DNA of 64,000 nt from UBA3305 sp002373555 (GTDB lineage Bacteria; Bacillota; Clostridia; Lachnospirales; Lachnospiraceae), in NCBI GenBank assembly GCA_946612455.1, contig CAMOER010000003.1, forward strand, positions 74,989 to 138,988, read 5' to 3'. A program made the translations under genes and the position numbers. Below are positions 49,781-59,585 of the stretch, piece by piece; the stretch's first letter is position 1; each line of letters starts with the position of its first letter. Under the pieces are notes generated by a model. The model saw only the letters and a list, made by a program, of their open reading frames with translations, ran no database searches and was not told the DNA's origin.

Positions 49781-50516
49781 ATTTTTCTGTATTTGCCAGG
49801 GTCTGCAGCGCATTTCCGTCCGCCAGCACCTTCAGATGCTCGCGGAAGTATTCTTCGCTCGCCGCATTGGAGCGCGTGCGCTGTCCGTATTCGGTCAGGA
49901 TATTGCAGATCCGGTTGAATTCCTCGGGCGTATGCGCAGATTTGTGCACGGACAGCAGATATCTGCCGCTGCGCGTATTTTTATATAAGGAATTCTTCCC
50001 TCTGTAGATCCCGCCGAGCATATCCGCGGCCCGCAGCACGTTCTCCATCGAATCAAAGCTGTATACGGGCGCGATATCCGCCGGGAGGGACTTGCCGGAT
50101 TCCGGCTCCTCCTCCGTGCTCTTTTCATTCTCCAGGATCCGGCCGAGCGCATCCAGGATATCCTGCGCCGATCCGGCATTCTCCGGACCGGAGGCCGCAG
50201 AAACGATATTCTCATACGCTTCTTCGATCATGGGCGCGAATCTTGCGAATCTCGTATCGAGCTCCTCCGGATCCTCCACCTTCGTAATGAGGAGGCTAAG
50301 ACCTTCGCCGGAAAGCGGGACCGCTTCGATCATGAGCGGCAGATCGTCCGTGCGAAAACCGACCTCGTCATTCGCGCGCTCCAGCATTTCCCGGAAAAGA
50401 TGTCTCGCCTTCTCCCCTCCGTATGCAAGCTCGAAAAGCGAGATCCTGCGCTCCCTCAGATCGGTACGGCTCAGGGTGCAGCGTATCTGGTTTTCACTAA
50501 GTCTTTCTATCTTCAT
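49779..50516 (-). CDS. mecA: MecA-family adaptor protein
   Basis: A 245-residue adaptor. The N-terminal domain (MKIERLSENQIRCTLSRTDL, residues 1 to about 85) recognises substrates; a variable acidic linker (about 125-145) leads to the C-terminal domain (VYSFDSMENVLRAADML, about 150-235), which contacts ClpC. MecA delivers proteins to ClpCP. ClpC is not encoded in the window. ATG follows AAGGAGG. Confidence 0.87.
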   Translation of the reverse strand: MKIERLSENQIRCTLSRTDLRERRISLFELAYGGEKARHLFREMLERANDEVGFRTDDLPLMIEAVPLSGEGLSLLITKVEDPEELDTRFARFAPMIEEAYENIVSAASGPENAGSAQDILDALGRILENEKSTEEEPESGKSLPADIAPVYSFDSMENVLRAADMLGGIYRGKNSLYKNTRSGRYLLSVHKSAHTPEEFNRICNILTEYGQRTRSNAASEEYFREHLKVLADGNALQTLANTEK

Positions 50517-50950
50517 GAGCGCCTCCTTGTGTGATACCCGATTATAACCCGAAGGATCGGAGAATGTAAAGGGCCTTTGGACGGATTGTCACGATTTTAC
50601 TGCAGAAGGGACAGAAAGGCGCCCAATCGTTGCATGACAGCCGGGGTGTGCGGGGGTATGATAAGGATGCAGGCAGCATTTCCCGGTGCCGCAGGGCACG
50701 GGCGCGGGAGTCAGTACGGGACCGCCGGAACGAGTGGACGATACGGTTTGGAAAGGAGTGCGGGGAATACGGCGGCATGCCTGCGGAAACCATCCTGATT
50801 TTCTCTTCAGAAGGCATCTGCTGTGTCACGACAAAAGGACCGTCGTCATGCGCGGATACAGGGCGGCCGGCAGCCGCCGGATCACGATCGGGTGCGGCAT
50901 CTGTTTTCCAAAAATGTTTCCTCCATCCGAAAGATCCGCATGATGGCGGT
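50517..50950. other. Gap without a supported gene
   Basis: This stretch between mecA and the GH18 gene has short open frames on both strands, but none has an RBS, a homologue I recognise or plausible composition. It contains GC-rich inverted stretches such as GGCGGCCGGCAGCCGCC near 50860. It may hold decayed coding sequence. Confidence 0.5.
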
Positions 50951-50979
50951 TTGTAATACCTGCAGGTCTGTGGTATACT
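50951..50979 (+). promoter_or_regulatory. Promoter of the GH18 gene
   Basis: TTGTAA (50951-50956) and TATACT (50974-50979) are 17 bp apart, with TGG before the -10, 49 bp before the start codon. Confidence 0.75.
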
Positions 50980-51028
50980 CCAAAAACGAGTAAAGAGATA
51001 TCCATCACAGAAATACAGGGAATGCCAT

Positions 51029-52741
51029 ATGAAAAGAAGAACGAAAAAGCGAAGAAAATCTCCCGTACTGATCATCCTGATCCTGATCGCCGCGGTCGCG
51101 GCGGCGGGACTGGCCGGAGAATGGATCACCAGGAGGATCCCGACCGACCGGCAGGCCGATCTTTCGGCCATCTACGGATCCGAAGAAGGTACGGCGGCCA
51201 TCATCGCGAATCACGAGCTCTCGGAGAAGCGGGCGCTGTGGACGCTGGGGCATGCCTATCTTCCCTATGATGTCATCCGGAAGGAGCTGAACGGCGGATT
51301 CTACTGGGATCCCGTCGAAGAGCTTCTGCTCTATACGCTTCCGGAAGAGACGGTGACCGCCGATACAGAGACCGCATTCGACGATGCGCCGGTCTTCCTG
51401 ATCGAGGACGGAGAAGTCTATATTTCCCTGACCTATGTGCAGCAGTATTCCAATATCAGCGCCGAGAATTATGAAGACCCGGCCAGGATTGTGCTGCGGA
51501 CCGTCTGGGGAAGCGAACTGGTGGGCACGCTGAAGGAAGAGGAGGCACTGCGCGTCAAGGGCGGCGTCCGCAGCCCGGTCATGACCACCCTTTCGCCCGG
51601 CGATGAGGTGGTCATCCTGGAGGAGCTTGAGAACTGGGACCGGGTGCAGAGCCGGGACGGCTTCATTGGTTATATCCGCAAATCCGCGCTGGAAAAGACG
51701 GAGGAAGTGACGGAGAGCGGTCCGTACACCGAACCGGAATATACGCATACGGACTTTCCGGGAGATGTATGCATGCTCTGGCATCAGGTCTTCCGCTCGA
51801 CCGGGAACAAGGAGCTTTCCTCCTTCATCGCGAAGAAAACGCCGGTCAATGTGATCTGTCCGACCTGGCTTTCCATGACGGAGACCGCCTCTGAGCTGGA
51901 GACAAAGGGCGATGCGGACTATGTGAATGAAGCGCACGATGCCGGCATGCAGGTCTGGGTGATGCTTGATAATGTCAACCATGAGGTGGATCTGAATGCC
52001 GCTCTTGTCCCGACGTCGGTCCGGAATGCGCTGACGGAGAAGATCTTTGCGGCGCTGGATGCCGTCGGTGCGGACGGGCTGAATGTGGATATCGAGAGAC
52101 TGCCGGAAGAGACGGGCGATGCCTATATCCAGTTCATCCGCGAGCTTTCCGTGGAATGCAGAAAGAGAGGCATGATCCTGTCGGTCGATTCCGGCATGCC
52201 TTCGGGCGGCGGCATCGCAAGATATCACCTGGAAGAACAGGCGAAGGTCGTCGACTATATCGTGCTGATGGCTTATGACGAGCATTATCCGGGAAGCGAT
52301 CCCGGTTCGACATCATCGCTGCCTTTCGTCTCGCAGGGGATCCGCGATCTGCTCGCAAGGACCACGGCGGACAGGCTCATCTGCGGCACGCCCTTTTATA
52401 CCAGGGTATGGATCGACGGTCCGGACGGACTGACTTCCGAAGCGCTGGGCATGGACGGTGCCGCGCAGTATGCAAAGAATCACAACATGGAAGTCGCCTG
52501 GCAGGAAGAGCTGGGACAGAATCTGGCGCATACCGAAGAAGACGGTGCGGTCATTCAGCTCTGGCTCGAGGATGATGCGTCCCAGGAGGCCAGGATCCGG
52601 CTGATCCAGGCGAATGAACTGAAGGGCATCGCTTTCTGGAAACACGGCATGGACGGCAGCACAGTCTGGGATGTGATCGGAAAATATTACGCTGCACCGG
52701 CCGCGGAACCTGTCGCGGCGGGCGCAGCGTCTGCTGACTGA
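51029..52741 (+). CDS. Secreted/membrane-anchored GH18 protein with SH3-like domain
   Basis: A 570-residue protein. An N-terminal signal anchor (SPVLIILILIAAVAAAGLAG) follows a strongly basic start. Residues about 50-165 resemble the copper-amine-oxidase-like domain of related proteins, then an SH3-like module (about 175-225), then GH18 from about 245. The GH18 catalytic motif is DGLNVDIERLPE near residue 350, with the proton donor Glu. The C terminus is Ala-rich. Relatives of YaaH/CwlL type act on spore or vegetative peptidoglycan, not chitin; this is a likely but unproven role. It is tail-to-tail with the YhaN gene, with a 7-bp gap and no terminator. Confidence 0.85.
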   Translation: MKRRTKKRRKSPVLIILILIAAVAAAGLAGEWITRRIPTDRQADLSAIYGSEEGTAAIIANHELSEKRALWTLGHAYLPYDVIRKELNGGFYWDPVEELLLYTLPEETVTADTETAFDDAPVFLIEDGEVYISLTYVQQYSNISAENYEDPARIVLRTVWGSELVGTLKEEEALRVKGGVRSPVMTTLSPGDEVVILEELENWDRVQSRDGFIGYIRKSALEKTEEVTESGPYTEPEYTHTDFPGDVCMLWHQVFRSTGNKELSSFIAKKTPVNVICPTWLSMTETASELETKGDADYVNEAHDAGMQVWVMLDNVNHEVDLNAALVPTSVRNALTEKIFAALDAVGADGLNVDIERLPEETGDAYIQFIRELSVECRKRGMILSVDSGMPSGGGIARYHLEEQAKVVDYIVLMAYDEHYPGSDPGSTSSLPFVSQGIRDLLARTTADRLICGTPFYTRVWIDGPDGLTSEALGMDGAAQYAKNHNMEVAWQEELGQNLAHTEEDGAVIQLWLEDDASQEARIRLIQANELKGIAFWKHGMDGSTVWDVIGKYYAAPAAEPVAAGAASAD

Positions 52742-52748
52742 TATTGAT

Positions 52749-54383
52749 TTACAGGCGGATCGTCTGATGTCTGATCCGGCAGGACTTGAGGATCTCTTCT
52801 TCCCGGCTCTGCGCGGTGAAGAGGAAGATCTGGCCGGGATAGGATTCGGCCAGCCACGTAAGCGTCTCGGTGATGCGCGCCGTGTCATACATGGCGAAGC
52901 TTTCATCGAGCAGCAGCGGCATCGATTCCTCCGGCCAGAAGAATTCGATGCAGGCGATGCGCAAGGCCAGATACACCTGGTCGATGGTGCTCACGCTGAC
53001 GGAAGCGATCGGGACCGGCTGGTGCTCGTGCTCCAGCGAAAGTTCCATGTTCTCATCCATCAGCAGCCGGGTATACCGGCCGCCCGTGATCTGACGGATC
53101 AGGTCGGAGGCGGTGTCGGTCAGATATTTCCCGAAGGAATCGAATACATTTCCGGACAGTTCATCGATCGTTGCCGCGGCCAGATCGATCGCTTTACACT
53201 CCATAAGGATCGCCTGATTCCGCTCGATGACCGGCGCCAGCGCCTCGAGCTTTTCTTCGGCGGTCCTTTTTCGTTCCTCGCATTCTCCGCGTTTATAGAG
53301 ACCGCGGGAAAGATCGCCGATCTCATGCTCCAGCGCTTTCAGCGACTGCTGTTTCTTGAGAATGCCCGTGGTCAGGGATTCTTCCTCCTTTCGCAGGGCG
53401 GACAGGTCCGATGCGGCACCGTCGCCGGCGCGCAGCGAACGGCTCTTCCCGGAATACAGCGCTGCGGCAGCGGCGAGCAGCAGGCCTGCTGTTGCGCAGA
53501 GCGCGGCGGGGATCGGGAACGAAACAAACATCATCAGCACGGCCGCGAGGATCAGCAGGATGCCGCCGCCGGCAAACAGGCGCGCGCCGGAAGCGTATTT
53601 TGCGGCTTCCGCTTCGCTGTCTGAAAGCTCCTGCTCGCGTTCATGGATCGCATCCAGAAGCTCGCTGCGGGTACCGCTGTCATCGGACAGCGCCGCACTG
53701 AGGCGGTCCGCTTCCTCCTGCTTCTGCGCCAGTTCGGCGGGATCCGGCAGTGCGGATATGGCAGCTTCCTCCTCACGGATCTGCATCGACAGAAGCGAGG
53801 CCTGCTTTTCGGCGTCCGCCTGCACGGACTGGAGCAGCGTCTTCTTCTCACGGGCCAGATGCTCCTTCGATTTCTTCAGATCCAGCGAAGCCGAGCCGGC
53901 CTGCTTCAGATTGACGATGTGGTTCTTTAAGAGCCCGGGGAGCTCATCGGATGTCTTCGCCTGCAGCTGTTTCAGGGAAACGGTGTTGCGGTAGAGCGGC
54001 AGGGTCAGGCCGCCCAGGATCTGCCGGTATTCTTCCGCGTCCGGGGAAAGCTGTTTTCCGTGCGTCTCGTCCATCAGTGTATACCCGGACGGATCGCGGC
54101 TGAAATTCCGGTAGACGGAGTACATGGTCTCGTTCTGGGAAAATTCCAGGACGCCGCCGTAGGTGCTGCCGCCTTCCTCCGGATAGTATCTGGTGTAATT
54201 GTCTGTCTTTGCGGCGCGTCCGCGTCCGCGCTCCAGACCGAAGTACATGGCCTCCAGAAAGGCGTGCAGCGTGGATTTCCCGCTCTCGTTCGGGCCCTGG
54301 ATCACGTGGATGCCGTCGGAAAAGGCGAACGTCCGGTTCTTCAGTTTGCCGAAGCTGTTGATATGGATGCGGTTTATCTTCAT
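52749..54383 (-). CDS. yhaN: AAA ATPase of SbcC/YhaN type
   Basis: A 544-residue ATPase with the SMC-like N-terminal lobe (INSFGKLKNRTFAFSDGIHVIQGPNESGKSTLHAFLEA), two coiled-coil stretches, a pair of hydrophobic helices in the middle (about 270-320) and the C-terminal lobe with LLLDESFAMYD (Walker B, D-loop). Membrane segments in the coiled-coil region are a feature of YhaN-type proteins. It probably works with the nuclease encoded just upstream on DNA ends. It is shorter than most YhaN or SbcC proteins. Confidence 0.85.
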   Translation of the reverse strand: MKINRIHINSFGKLKNRTFAFSDGIHVIQGPNESGKSTLHAFLEAMYFGLERGRGRAAKTDNYTRYYPEEGGSTYGGVLEFSQNETMYSVYRNFSRDPSGYTLMDETHGKQLSPDAEEYRQILGGLTLPLYRNTVSLKQLQAKTSDELPGLLKNHIVNLKQAGSASLDLKKSKEHLAREKKTLLQSVQADAEKQASLLSMQIREEEAAISALPDPAELAQKQEEADRLSAALSDDSGTRSELLDAIHEREQELSDSEAEAAKYASGARLFAGGGILLILAAVLMMFVSFPIPAALCATAGLLLAAAAALYSGKSRSLRAGDGAASDLSALRKEEESLTTGILKKQQSLKALEHEIGDLSRGLYKRGECEERKRTAEEKLEALAPVIERNQAILMECKAIDLAAATIDELSGNVFDSFGKYLTDTASDLIRQITGGRYTRLLMDENMELSLEHEHQPVPIASVSVSTIDQVYLALRIACIEFFWPEESMPLLLDESFAMYDTARITETLTWLAESYPGQIFLFTAQSREEEILKSCRIRHQTIRL

Positions 54384-54395
54384 CGGAACACCTCG

Positions 54396-55439
54396 TTAAT
54401 TCCCGGGATCGAGCAGTGCGGCCAGGCCGTAGGAGAGCGCCTTCCGCTCGAGCGCCGACCCGCCGGACAGCTTCTCAATATAATGGGAGATCAGATCGTG
54501 CGAATGCTCCTCGCGGAGCCTGTCCAGATCGAACGCCGGGATCGTATTGTCGGTGATATCGACGATCTGTCCGGCCATCATGATGATCTCCGGATCGAAG
54601 CGGATATCCGGCGCACGTTCGCCGGCCAGGGTGATCCGGTAGAAGTACCGTTCGTTATGGTCGAGCTTTTCCCGCAGGGTATCGGTGATCTGCGCCGAGG
54701 TGCTCGACGGATTCACGGTGATCGTGACCTGACGGTATTCCCCGGAAGCGGACGGAACGAACCGGAATTCGGTGCCGGAGGAAGTGATGCTTCCTTTGAT
54801 ATAGCCCCGCTTTCCCGTATCCGAGCGGTCCATCGGCTCGGGCGAGCCGCAGTAGGCCATCGCGCATTTTTCAAAAAGCCGCGGCTGATGGATGTGCCCG
54901 AGGGCGACATAATCAAAACCGGCGGATGCCAGCGCATCGAAGGACAGCGGGAGATGATCCGCATCGCCGCCGTGGAGCATCAGGATGTGATGCATCCCGT
55001 CATCGGGCGCGGTGACGGTCGCCGGGAAAGGCGCCGGATGCTCGGCCTGGTGGTAGCTGAAACCGTGCACGACGGTGTGCAGCGCAGGAAAGGTGATGCT
55101 GGACAGCGCCTGCGCATCCAGAAGATGCACATGATCGCCGAGCGGCATGGAGAGCATGGCGCAGCCGGGATACAGATGATCGTGGTTGCCTGCGGTCAGG
55201 ACGATCTGCGTGTCGGGAATGCGTGAAAACAGCGAGGCAAGTTCTCTTACCTCGCGCATGACGGGCGGCCTGTGGAACAGATCGCCGGCTATCAGAAGAA
55301 GGTCAGTTTTTTCATTCCGCGCGGTGTTTATGATGGCCTCGAAGGTCTGATAAACGGCAAGCCTGCGCGAATCGCCCCACGGACGGTCTCTGTCGGGAGA
55401 AGCGCCAAGATGTATGTCGGCGGTATGGATATATTTCAA
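54396..55439 (-). CDS. yhaO: Metallophosphoesterase nuclease of SbcD/YhaO type
   Basis: A 347-residue calcineurin-like phosphoesterase. IHTADIHLGA, LLIAGDLFH, LTAGNHDHLYP, HGFSYH and YVALGHIHQP are the metal-binding motifs in order. A C-terminal capping domain follows. It should be a Mn-dependent nuclease partner of the YhaN-like ATPase, whose gene starts 12 bp downstream. ATG follows AAAGGAGGT. Confidence 0.9.
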   Translation of the reverse strand: MKYIHTADIHLGASPDRDRPWGDSRRLAVYQTFEAIINTARNEKTDLLLIAGDLFHRPPVMREVRELASLFSRIPDTQIVLTAGNHDHLYPGCAMLSMPLGDHVHLLDAQALSSITFPALHTVVHGFSYHQAEHPAPFPATVTAPDDGMHHILMLHGGDADHLPLSFDALASAGFDYVALGHIHQPRLFEKCAMAYCGSPEPMDRSDTGKRGYIKGSITSSGTEFRFVPSASGEYRQVTITVNPSSTSAQITDTLREKLDHNERYFYRITLAGERAPDIRFDPEIIMMAGQIVDITDNTIPAFDLDRLREEHSHDLISHYIEKLSGGSALERKALSYGLAALLDPGN

Positions 55440-55480
55440 ATGTACCTCCTTTAAACCTTAAAAAAGCACGGGTTTTTTCG

Positions 55481-55509
55481 ATTATACGTTAATTTGGCAT
55501 AATCTTCAA
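55481..55509 (-). promoter_or_regulatory. Promoter of yhaO-yhaN
   Basis: Leftward, TTGAAG (55504-55509) and TATAAT (55481-55486) are 17 bp apart, 41 bp before the yhaO start. Confidence 0.8.
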
Positions 55510-55547
55510 TAGACTGTCAGATTTTTCTTCCCTTTGAAAAAGTAGTA

Positions 55548-55556
55548 TGCTATAAT
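55548..55556 (+). promoter_or_regulatory. Extended -10 of glgC-glgD
   Basis: TGCTATAAT (TG at 55548-55549, TATAAT 55551-55556) is a perfect extended -10, without a good -35. The start codon is 47 bp further on. Confidence 0.65.
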
Positions 55557-55603
55557 CACATTAGCTGCAGCATGAGCTGCTAAGGAAAAAGAGGGGTGAT
55601 TGC

Positions 55604-56878
55604 GTGATTAAGAAAAAAATGATCGCCATGCTTCTGGCTGGCGGACAGGGCAGCAGACTGGGCGTGCTTACGAGCGAAGTGGCTAAGCCTGCTGTATCCT
55701 TCGGAGGGAAATACAGGATCATTGACTTTCCCTTGAGCAACTGCGTTAATTCCGGCGTGGATACGGTCGGCGTACTGACCCAGTACAGACCGCTCCAGCT
55801 GAACAAGCACATCGGCATCGGTATCCCGTGGGATCTGGACAGACGCGTGGGCGGCGTCAGCGTACTGCCGCCGTATGAGAAGACCGGCGATACCGAATGG
55901 TATACCGGCACGGCCAATGCCATCTATCAGAACCTGGAGTTCATGGAGAGATACAATCCGGATTATGTGCTCATCCTGTCGGGTGACCACATCTACAAGA
56001 TGGATTATGAAGAGATGCTCTCCGAGCATAAGAAGAAAGGCGCGGATGTTTCCATCGCTTCCATGCCCGTACCGTGGGAGGAGGCCAGCAGATTCGGTAT
56101 CGTCGTTACGGATGAGAACCGCAGGATCACTGCCTTCCAGGAGAAGCCGAAGGAGCCGCAGTCGAACCTTGCCTCCATGGGCATCTATATCTTCAACTGG
56201 CCGGTGCTTCGCGACGCGCTCATCACACTGAAGGATGTTCCCGAGTGTGACTTCGGAAAGCACATTATTCCGTACTGCTTCGAGCAGCAGAAGAAACTCT
56301 ATACCTATGAGTTCACCGGTTACTGGAAGGATGTCGGAACCCTTTCCTCCTACTGGGAAGCCAACATGGAGCTCGTCGAGCTCGTGCCTGACTTCAATCT
56401 GTACGAGGAGTATTGGAAGATCTATACCGAGACAGACAGCATGCTGCCCGAATATATGGCACCCGGCTCTGTTGCCTGCAAGTGCATCATCGGCGGCGGC
56501 TCCGAGATCTACGGCACCGTGAAGCATTCCGTGCTCGGCTCGAATGTCATCGTGGGCGAAGGCTCCGTGATTGAGGACAGCATCGTCATGGCCGGCGCAC
56601 AGATCGGAAAGAATGTGCGGATCAGAAAGGCCATCATCGCAGAGAATGTCGTGATCGGCGACAATACCGTGCTTGGCGAAGGCCAGTACGCGGAGAGCAA
56701 GCTGGATAAGAGAGTCTACTGCGCCGAACTCGTGACGGTCGCGGCGGATTCCGTGATCCCCGCAGACGTAAGCGTGGGTCTCAATACAGCGATCGTCGGC
56801 GTGACCGAGAGCGCAGACTATCCGGGCGGACGTCTTGAAGACGGCGGATTTATCGTAAAGGCAGGTGAGAAAGCATGA
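55604..56878 (+). CDS. glgC: Glucose-1-phosphate adenylyltransferase GlgC
   Basis: A 424-residue enzyme. MLLAGGQGSRLGVLT is the nucleotide-binding loop, LSGDHIYKMDYEEML the metal-binding region, and FQEKPKEP a later sugar-binding loop; a left-handed beta-helix ends the protein. It makes ADP-glucose for glycogen. The start appears to be GTG at 55604 (AGAGGGGTG upstream); an ATG at 55619 is the alternative. Its stop overlaps the start of glgD. Confidence 0.95.
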   Translation: MIKKKMIAMLLAGGQGSRLGVLTSEVAKPAVSFGGKYRIIDFPLSNCVNSGVDTVGVLTQYRPLQLNKHIGIGIPWDLDRRVGGVSVLPPYEKTGDTEWYTGTANAIYQNLEFMERYNPDYVLILSGDHIYKMDYEEMLSEHKKKGADVSIASMPVPWEEASRFGIVVTDENRRITAFQEKPKEPQSNLASMGIYIFNWPVLRDALITLKDVPECDFGKHIIPYCFEQQKKLYTYEFTGYWKDVGTLSSYWEANMELVELVPDFNLYEEYWKIYTETDSMLPEYMAPGSVACKCIIGGGSEIYGTVKHSVLGSNVIVGEGSVIEDSIVMAGAQIGKNVRIRKAIIAENVVIGDNTVLGEGQYAESKLDKRVYCAELVTVAADSVIPADVSVGLNTAIVGVTESADYPGGRLEDGGFIVKAGEKA

Positions 56879-57975
56879 AAGCATTGGGTATGATCCTTGC
56901 AGGAGGAAACAACAGACGTATGCGCGAGCTTTCCAGCAGACGCGCGATCGCGGCCATGCCCATGGCGGGAAGCTTCAGGGCCGTTGACTTTACGCTCAGC
57001 AACATGAGCAATTCCGGCATCGGGACCGTAGCTGTCATCACACAGTACAGTTCCAGATCGCTGGACGAGCATTTAAGCTCCTCCAAATGGTGGGATTTCG
57101 GAAGAAAACAGGGCGGCCTGTATCTCCTGAACCCGACCATTACACCCGAAAACAATGACTGGTACCGCGGTACGGCGGACGCCATTTCCCAGAACCTCAA
57201 TTTCCTTTACAAGAGACACGAGCCCTATGTGGTGATCGCGCCCGGCGACGGCATCTACAAGCTGGACTATAACGATGTCATCGATTTCCATTCGGACAAT
57301 GACGCGGATATCACCGTCGTCTGCAAGGATTTCCCGGAAGGCGCGGACGTAAGCCGTTTCGGCGTTCTGCAGACGGATGAGAAGGGCCGGATCCTGGAGT
57401 GGGAAGAGAAACCCGTGGCGTCTCCTTTCCGGACTGTTTCCACCGGTATCTATGTCATCAGACGCAGACTGCTCATCTCCCTGATGGAGCAGTGCCGTGA
57501 GATGGAGTGGACGGATCTCGTCCGCGACGTCATCATGCGTCAGAAGAATGTTATGAATATTATGGCCTACCGGCTGGATTCCTACTGGACCAACATTTCC
57601 ACAGTGAAGGCTTACTATGATGCCAACATGGATTTCCTGAAGGATGACGTGAGAAAACATTTCTTCCATGAGTATCCTGCGATCCAGACGAAGGTGGATG
57701 ACTATGCGCCCGCGAAATACAATACCGGCGCGGAAGTCAAGGGAAGCCTGATCGCGAACGGCGTGATCCTGAACGGCGAAGTGACGGATTCCATCCTGTT
57801 CCGGAAGGTATTTGTCGGAAACGGCGCCGTGATCAGAAATTCGCTGATCTTCAAGGACAGCTATGTTTCGGACGGCGCGGTCCTCGAATACTGCATCGTG
57901 GAAGCGGGCGTCACCATCCCCGCCGGCGCAGTACACAAGGGAACGCCTGAGAAGCCGCTCATCATCACGGAGTAA
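56875..57975 (+). CDS. glgD: GlgD subunit of glucose-1-phosphate adenylyltransferase
   Basis: A 366-residue GlgC paralogue. The N-terminal loop is altered (GMILAGGNNRRMRELSSRRA) compared with GlgC, and IAPGDGIYKLDY stands in place of LSGDHIYK. GlgD is usually a regulatory or non-catalytic partner that raises GlgC activity in Firmicutes. ATGA overlap with glgC gives coupled translation. Confidence 0.93.
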   Translation: MKALGMILAGGNNRRMRELSSRRAIAAMPMAGSFRAVDFTLSNMSNSGIGTVAVITQYSSRSLDEHLSSSKWWDFGRKQGGLYLLNPTITPENNDWYRGTADAISQNLNFLYKRHEPYVVIAPGDGIYKLDYNDVIDFHSDNDADITVVCKDFPEGADVSRFGVLQTDEKGRILEWEEKPVASPFRTVSTGIYVIRRRLLISLMEQCREMEWTDLVRDVIMRQKNVMNIMAYRLDSYWTNISTVKAYYDANMDFLKDDVRKHFFHEYPAIQTKVDDYAPAKYNTGAEVKGSLIANGVILNGEVTDSILFRKVFVGNGAVIRNSLIFKDSYVSDGAVLEYCIVEAGVTIPAGAVHKGTPEKPLIITE

Positions 57976-58055
57976 TACCGTATGCTGATCCGGTAAGGGG
58001 CCGCGGCAGTGCTGCCGCAGGCCGCAATCCTCCGGAGGTCTTCCGGAGGGACCTG

Positions 58056-58346
58056 ATGATCAAAAAAGTAAATGTAAAGCTGCTGCGGGACCCGGGCAAC
58101 CGGGTCCTTGCAACAGCGGAACTGATCCTGGATGACGGACTTGTGATCCATGACCTGAAAGTCATCGAAGGGCGCAACGGACTGTTCGTTGCCATGCCGA
58201 GCAGGCTGGGAAACGACGGCGAGTTCCGGGATGTGGTGCATCCGACGACGCGCGCACTGCGGAAAAAGCTGGACGATATGGTCCTTGGCGAATACCGCAG
58301 GATGAACCGGGAAATGCGGATCCGGGCCCTGCATCCGGAAGCATGA
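58056..58346 (+). CDS. spoVG: SpoVG-family RNA/DNA-binding regulator
   Basis: A 96-residue SpoVG: MIKKVNVKLLRDPGNRVLATAELILDD, then VIEGRNGLFVAMPSR and FRDVVHPTTRALRKKL. Length and sequence are canonical. It binds nucleic acids and affects sporulation and surface properties in Firmicutes. RBS is CCGGAGGG. A perfect terminator follows. Confidence 0.96.
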   Translation: MIKKVNVKLLRDPGNRVLATAELILDDGLVIHDLKVIEGRNGLFVAMPSRLGNDGEFRDVVHPTTRALRKKLDDMVLGEYRRMNREMRIRALHPEA

Positions 58347-58354
58347 GACAAAAG

Positions 58355-58388
58355 AAAACTGCTGCGGAGATCCTCCGCAGCAGTTTTT
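58355..58388. terminator. Perfect bidirectional terminator
   Basis: AAAACTGCTGCGGAG (58355-58369), loop ATC, CTCCGCAGCAGTTTT (58373-58387). It serves spoVG and the convergent LysR-type gene. Confidence 0.95.
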
Positions 58389-58410
58389 GTATGCCTGTAT
58401 CCGTAAAATG

Positions 58411-59295
58411 TCAGAACAGCTCGATGAACTGCTTCGCCAGATGGGAGATGTTCTGGTTCTTGTCCCAGACAAGATAGGCCTGGGAAGCGATCGTAGGATT
58501 GGTGATCTTCTTGATGACCAGATGATCCGCCTTCGACTGGACTGTTGCATTGTTCGCGACGATGGCAATGCCGATGCCGGCTTCCGCCCAGCTGAGCGAG
58601 GAAGCAAGCTCGCCGGTCTGGCAGATGATGTCGGGCGAGAAGCCCTTCTGCCGGCAGCTGTTGATGATGATGTCGTTGAATCTTCTGTGAATGATCAGGG
58701 GCTTGCCCTTCAGATCCGCGAGCTGCAGTTCTCCCTTCGCATCATCCGCGAAGAAGGAAGGAAGACCGACCGCGACGAACGAATCGGAAGCATTGTCATT
58801 CAGATCCTTGTCCTTTAAGGGCACGCTGTTGAAAACGCCGGTGTTGAAGGGCTCGCGGATGATCCCGATGTCGACCTGGTTGTTCATCAGCATATCGATG
58901 ATCGCGGTGGAATTGCCCTCAAAGATATGGAAGTCCACATTCGGATATTTCTTCCGGAAGGACATGAAATGCTCCGGCAGAACATGCGTGCAGGCCGACG
59001 CGATCGTGCCGATGCGGATGCTGCCCGAAGAATCAGTCCCCATATTCTGAAGCTCACGGACAGTGTTGTTGACCATGTCAAGGATCTCCAGCGCGCGTTC
59101 CTTTAAGATCAGGCCCTCGTGGGTGATCGTCAGATTCCGCTTGTCTCTTTCAAAGAGCTGAACCCCGAGCTCATCTTCCAGAGCTTTCAGCTGCAGGGAA
59201 AGGGGCGGCTGAGAAATGTTCAGGTTCTTGGCAGCGGCGGTGATGTGACCCGCCTCTGCAATGGCCAGAAAATATTCCAGCTGTTTAAGTGTCAT
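58411..59295 (-). CDS. LysR-family transcriptional regulator
   Basis: A 294-residue regulator. The N-terminal winged HTH is MTLKQLEYFLAIAEAGHITAAAKNLNISQPPLSLQLKALEDELG, and the rest is the usual two-lobe effector domain (SGSIRIGTIASACTHVLPE, VDIGIIREPFN, SWAEAGIGIAIV). It is divergent from ahcY, with both promoters in the shared 360-bp gap, so control of ahcY is possible but not shown. ATG follows AAAGGAGAA. Confidence 0.92.
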   Translation of the reverse strand: MTLKQLEYFLAIAEAGHITAAAKNLNISQPPLSLQLKALEDELGVQLFERDKRNLTITHEGLILKERALEILDMVNNTVRELQNMGTDSSGSIRIGTIASACTHVLPEHFMSFRKKYPNVDFHIFEGNSTAIIDMLMNNQVDIGIIREPFNTGVFNSVPLKDKDLNDNASDSFVAVGLPSFFADDAKGELQLADLKGKPLIIHRRFNDIIINSCRQKGFSPDIICQTGELASSLSWAEAGIGIAIVANNATVQSKADHLVIKKITNPTIASQAYLVWDKNQNISHLAKQFIELF

Positions 59296-59375
59296 GGTTC
59301 CTTCTCCTTTGAATGAAAATATGAAAAAAGTATAAAAAATTTCTAAACTGCCGTCTTTTCGTTGGTTTTGATCGC

Positions 59376-59404
59376 ATTATAATATAAATGAGGAAGATAA
59401 TCAA
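59376..59404 (-). promoter_or_regulatory. Promoter of the LysR-type gene
   Basis: Leftward, TTGATT (59399-59404) and TATAAT (59376-59381) are 17 bp apart. ATAG-N6-CTAT (59404-59417), an inverted repeat of the size LysR proteins bind, adjoins the -35. Confidence 0.75.
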
Positions 59405-59556
59405 TAGCAATTACTATAAATTAAGATATTACTTGCATCTTCCTATATATAATATAAATATATGAAAACTATTGAATGGGCATTTTTGAATACTTTTACA
59501 AATAAAGATGAAAAGGCTGGATATTTCTGAAAAAACTGTGAAAAGGCGGGCGGCAC

Positions 59557-59585
59557 TTGAAAACGTGCGGATTGACTGTTATTAT
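59557..59585 (+). promoter_or_regulatory. Promoter of ahcY
   Basis: TTGAAA (59557-59562) and TATTAT (59580-59585) are 17 bp apart, with TGT before the -10. Between this and the LysR promoter lie about 150 bp of AT-rich sequence without a gene. Confidence 0.75.

Noticed and set aside
50542..51171. 209-residue leftward frame and several short rightward frames between mecA and the GH18 gene
   Set aside because: No RBS, low-complexity Arg/Ser/Pro composition and no family that I recognise; the leftward frame also overlaps the GH18 gene start.
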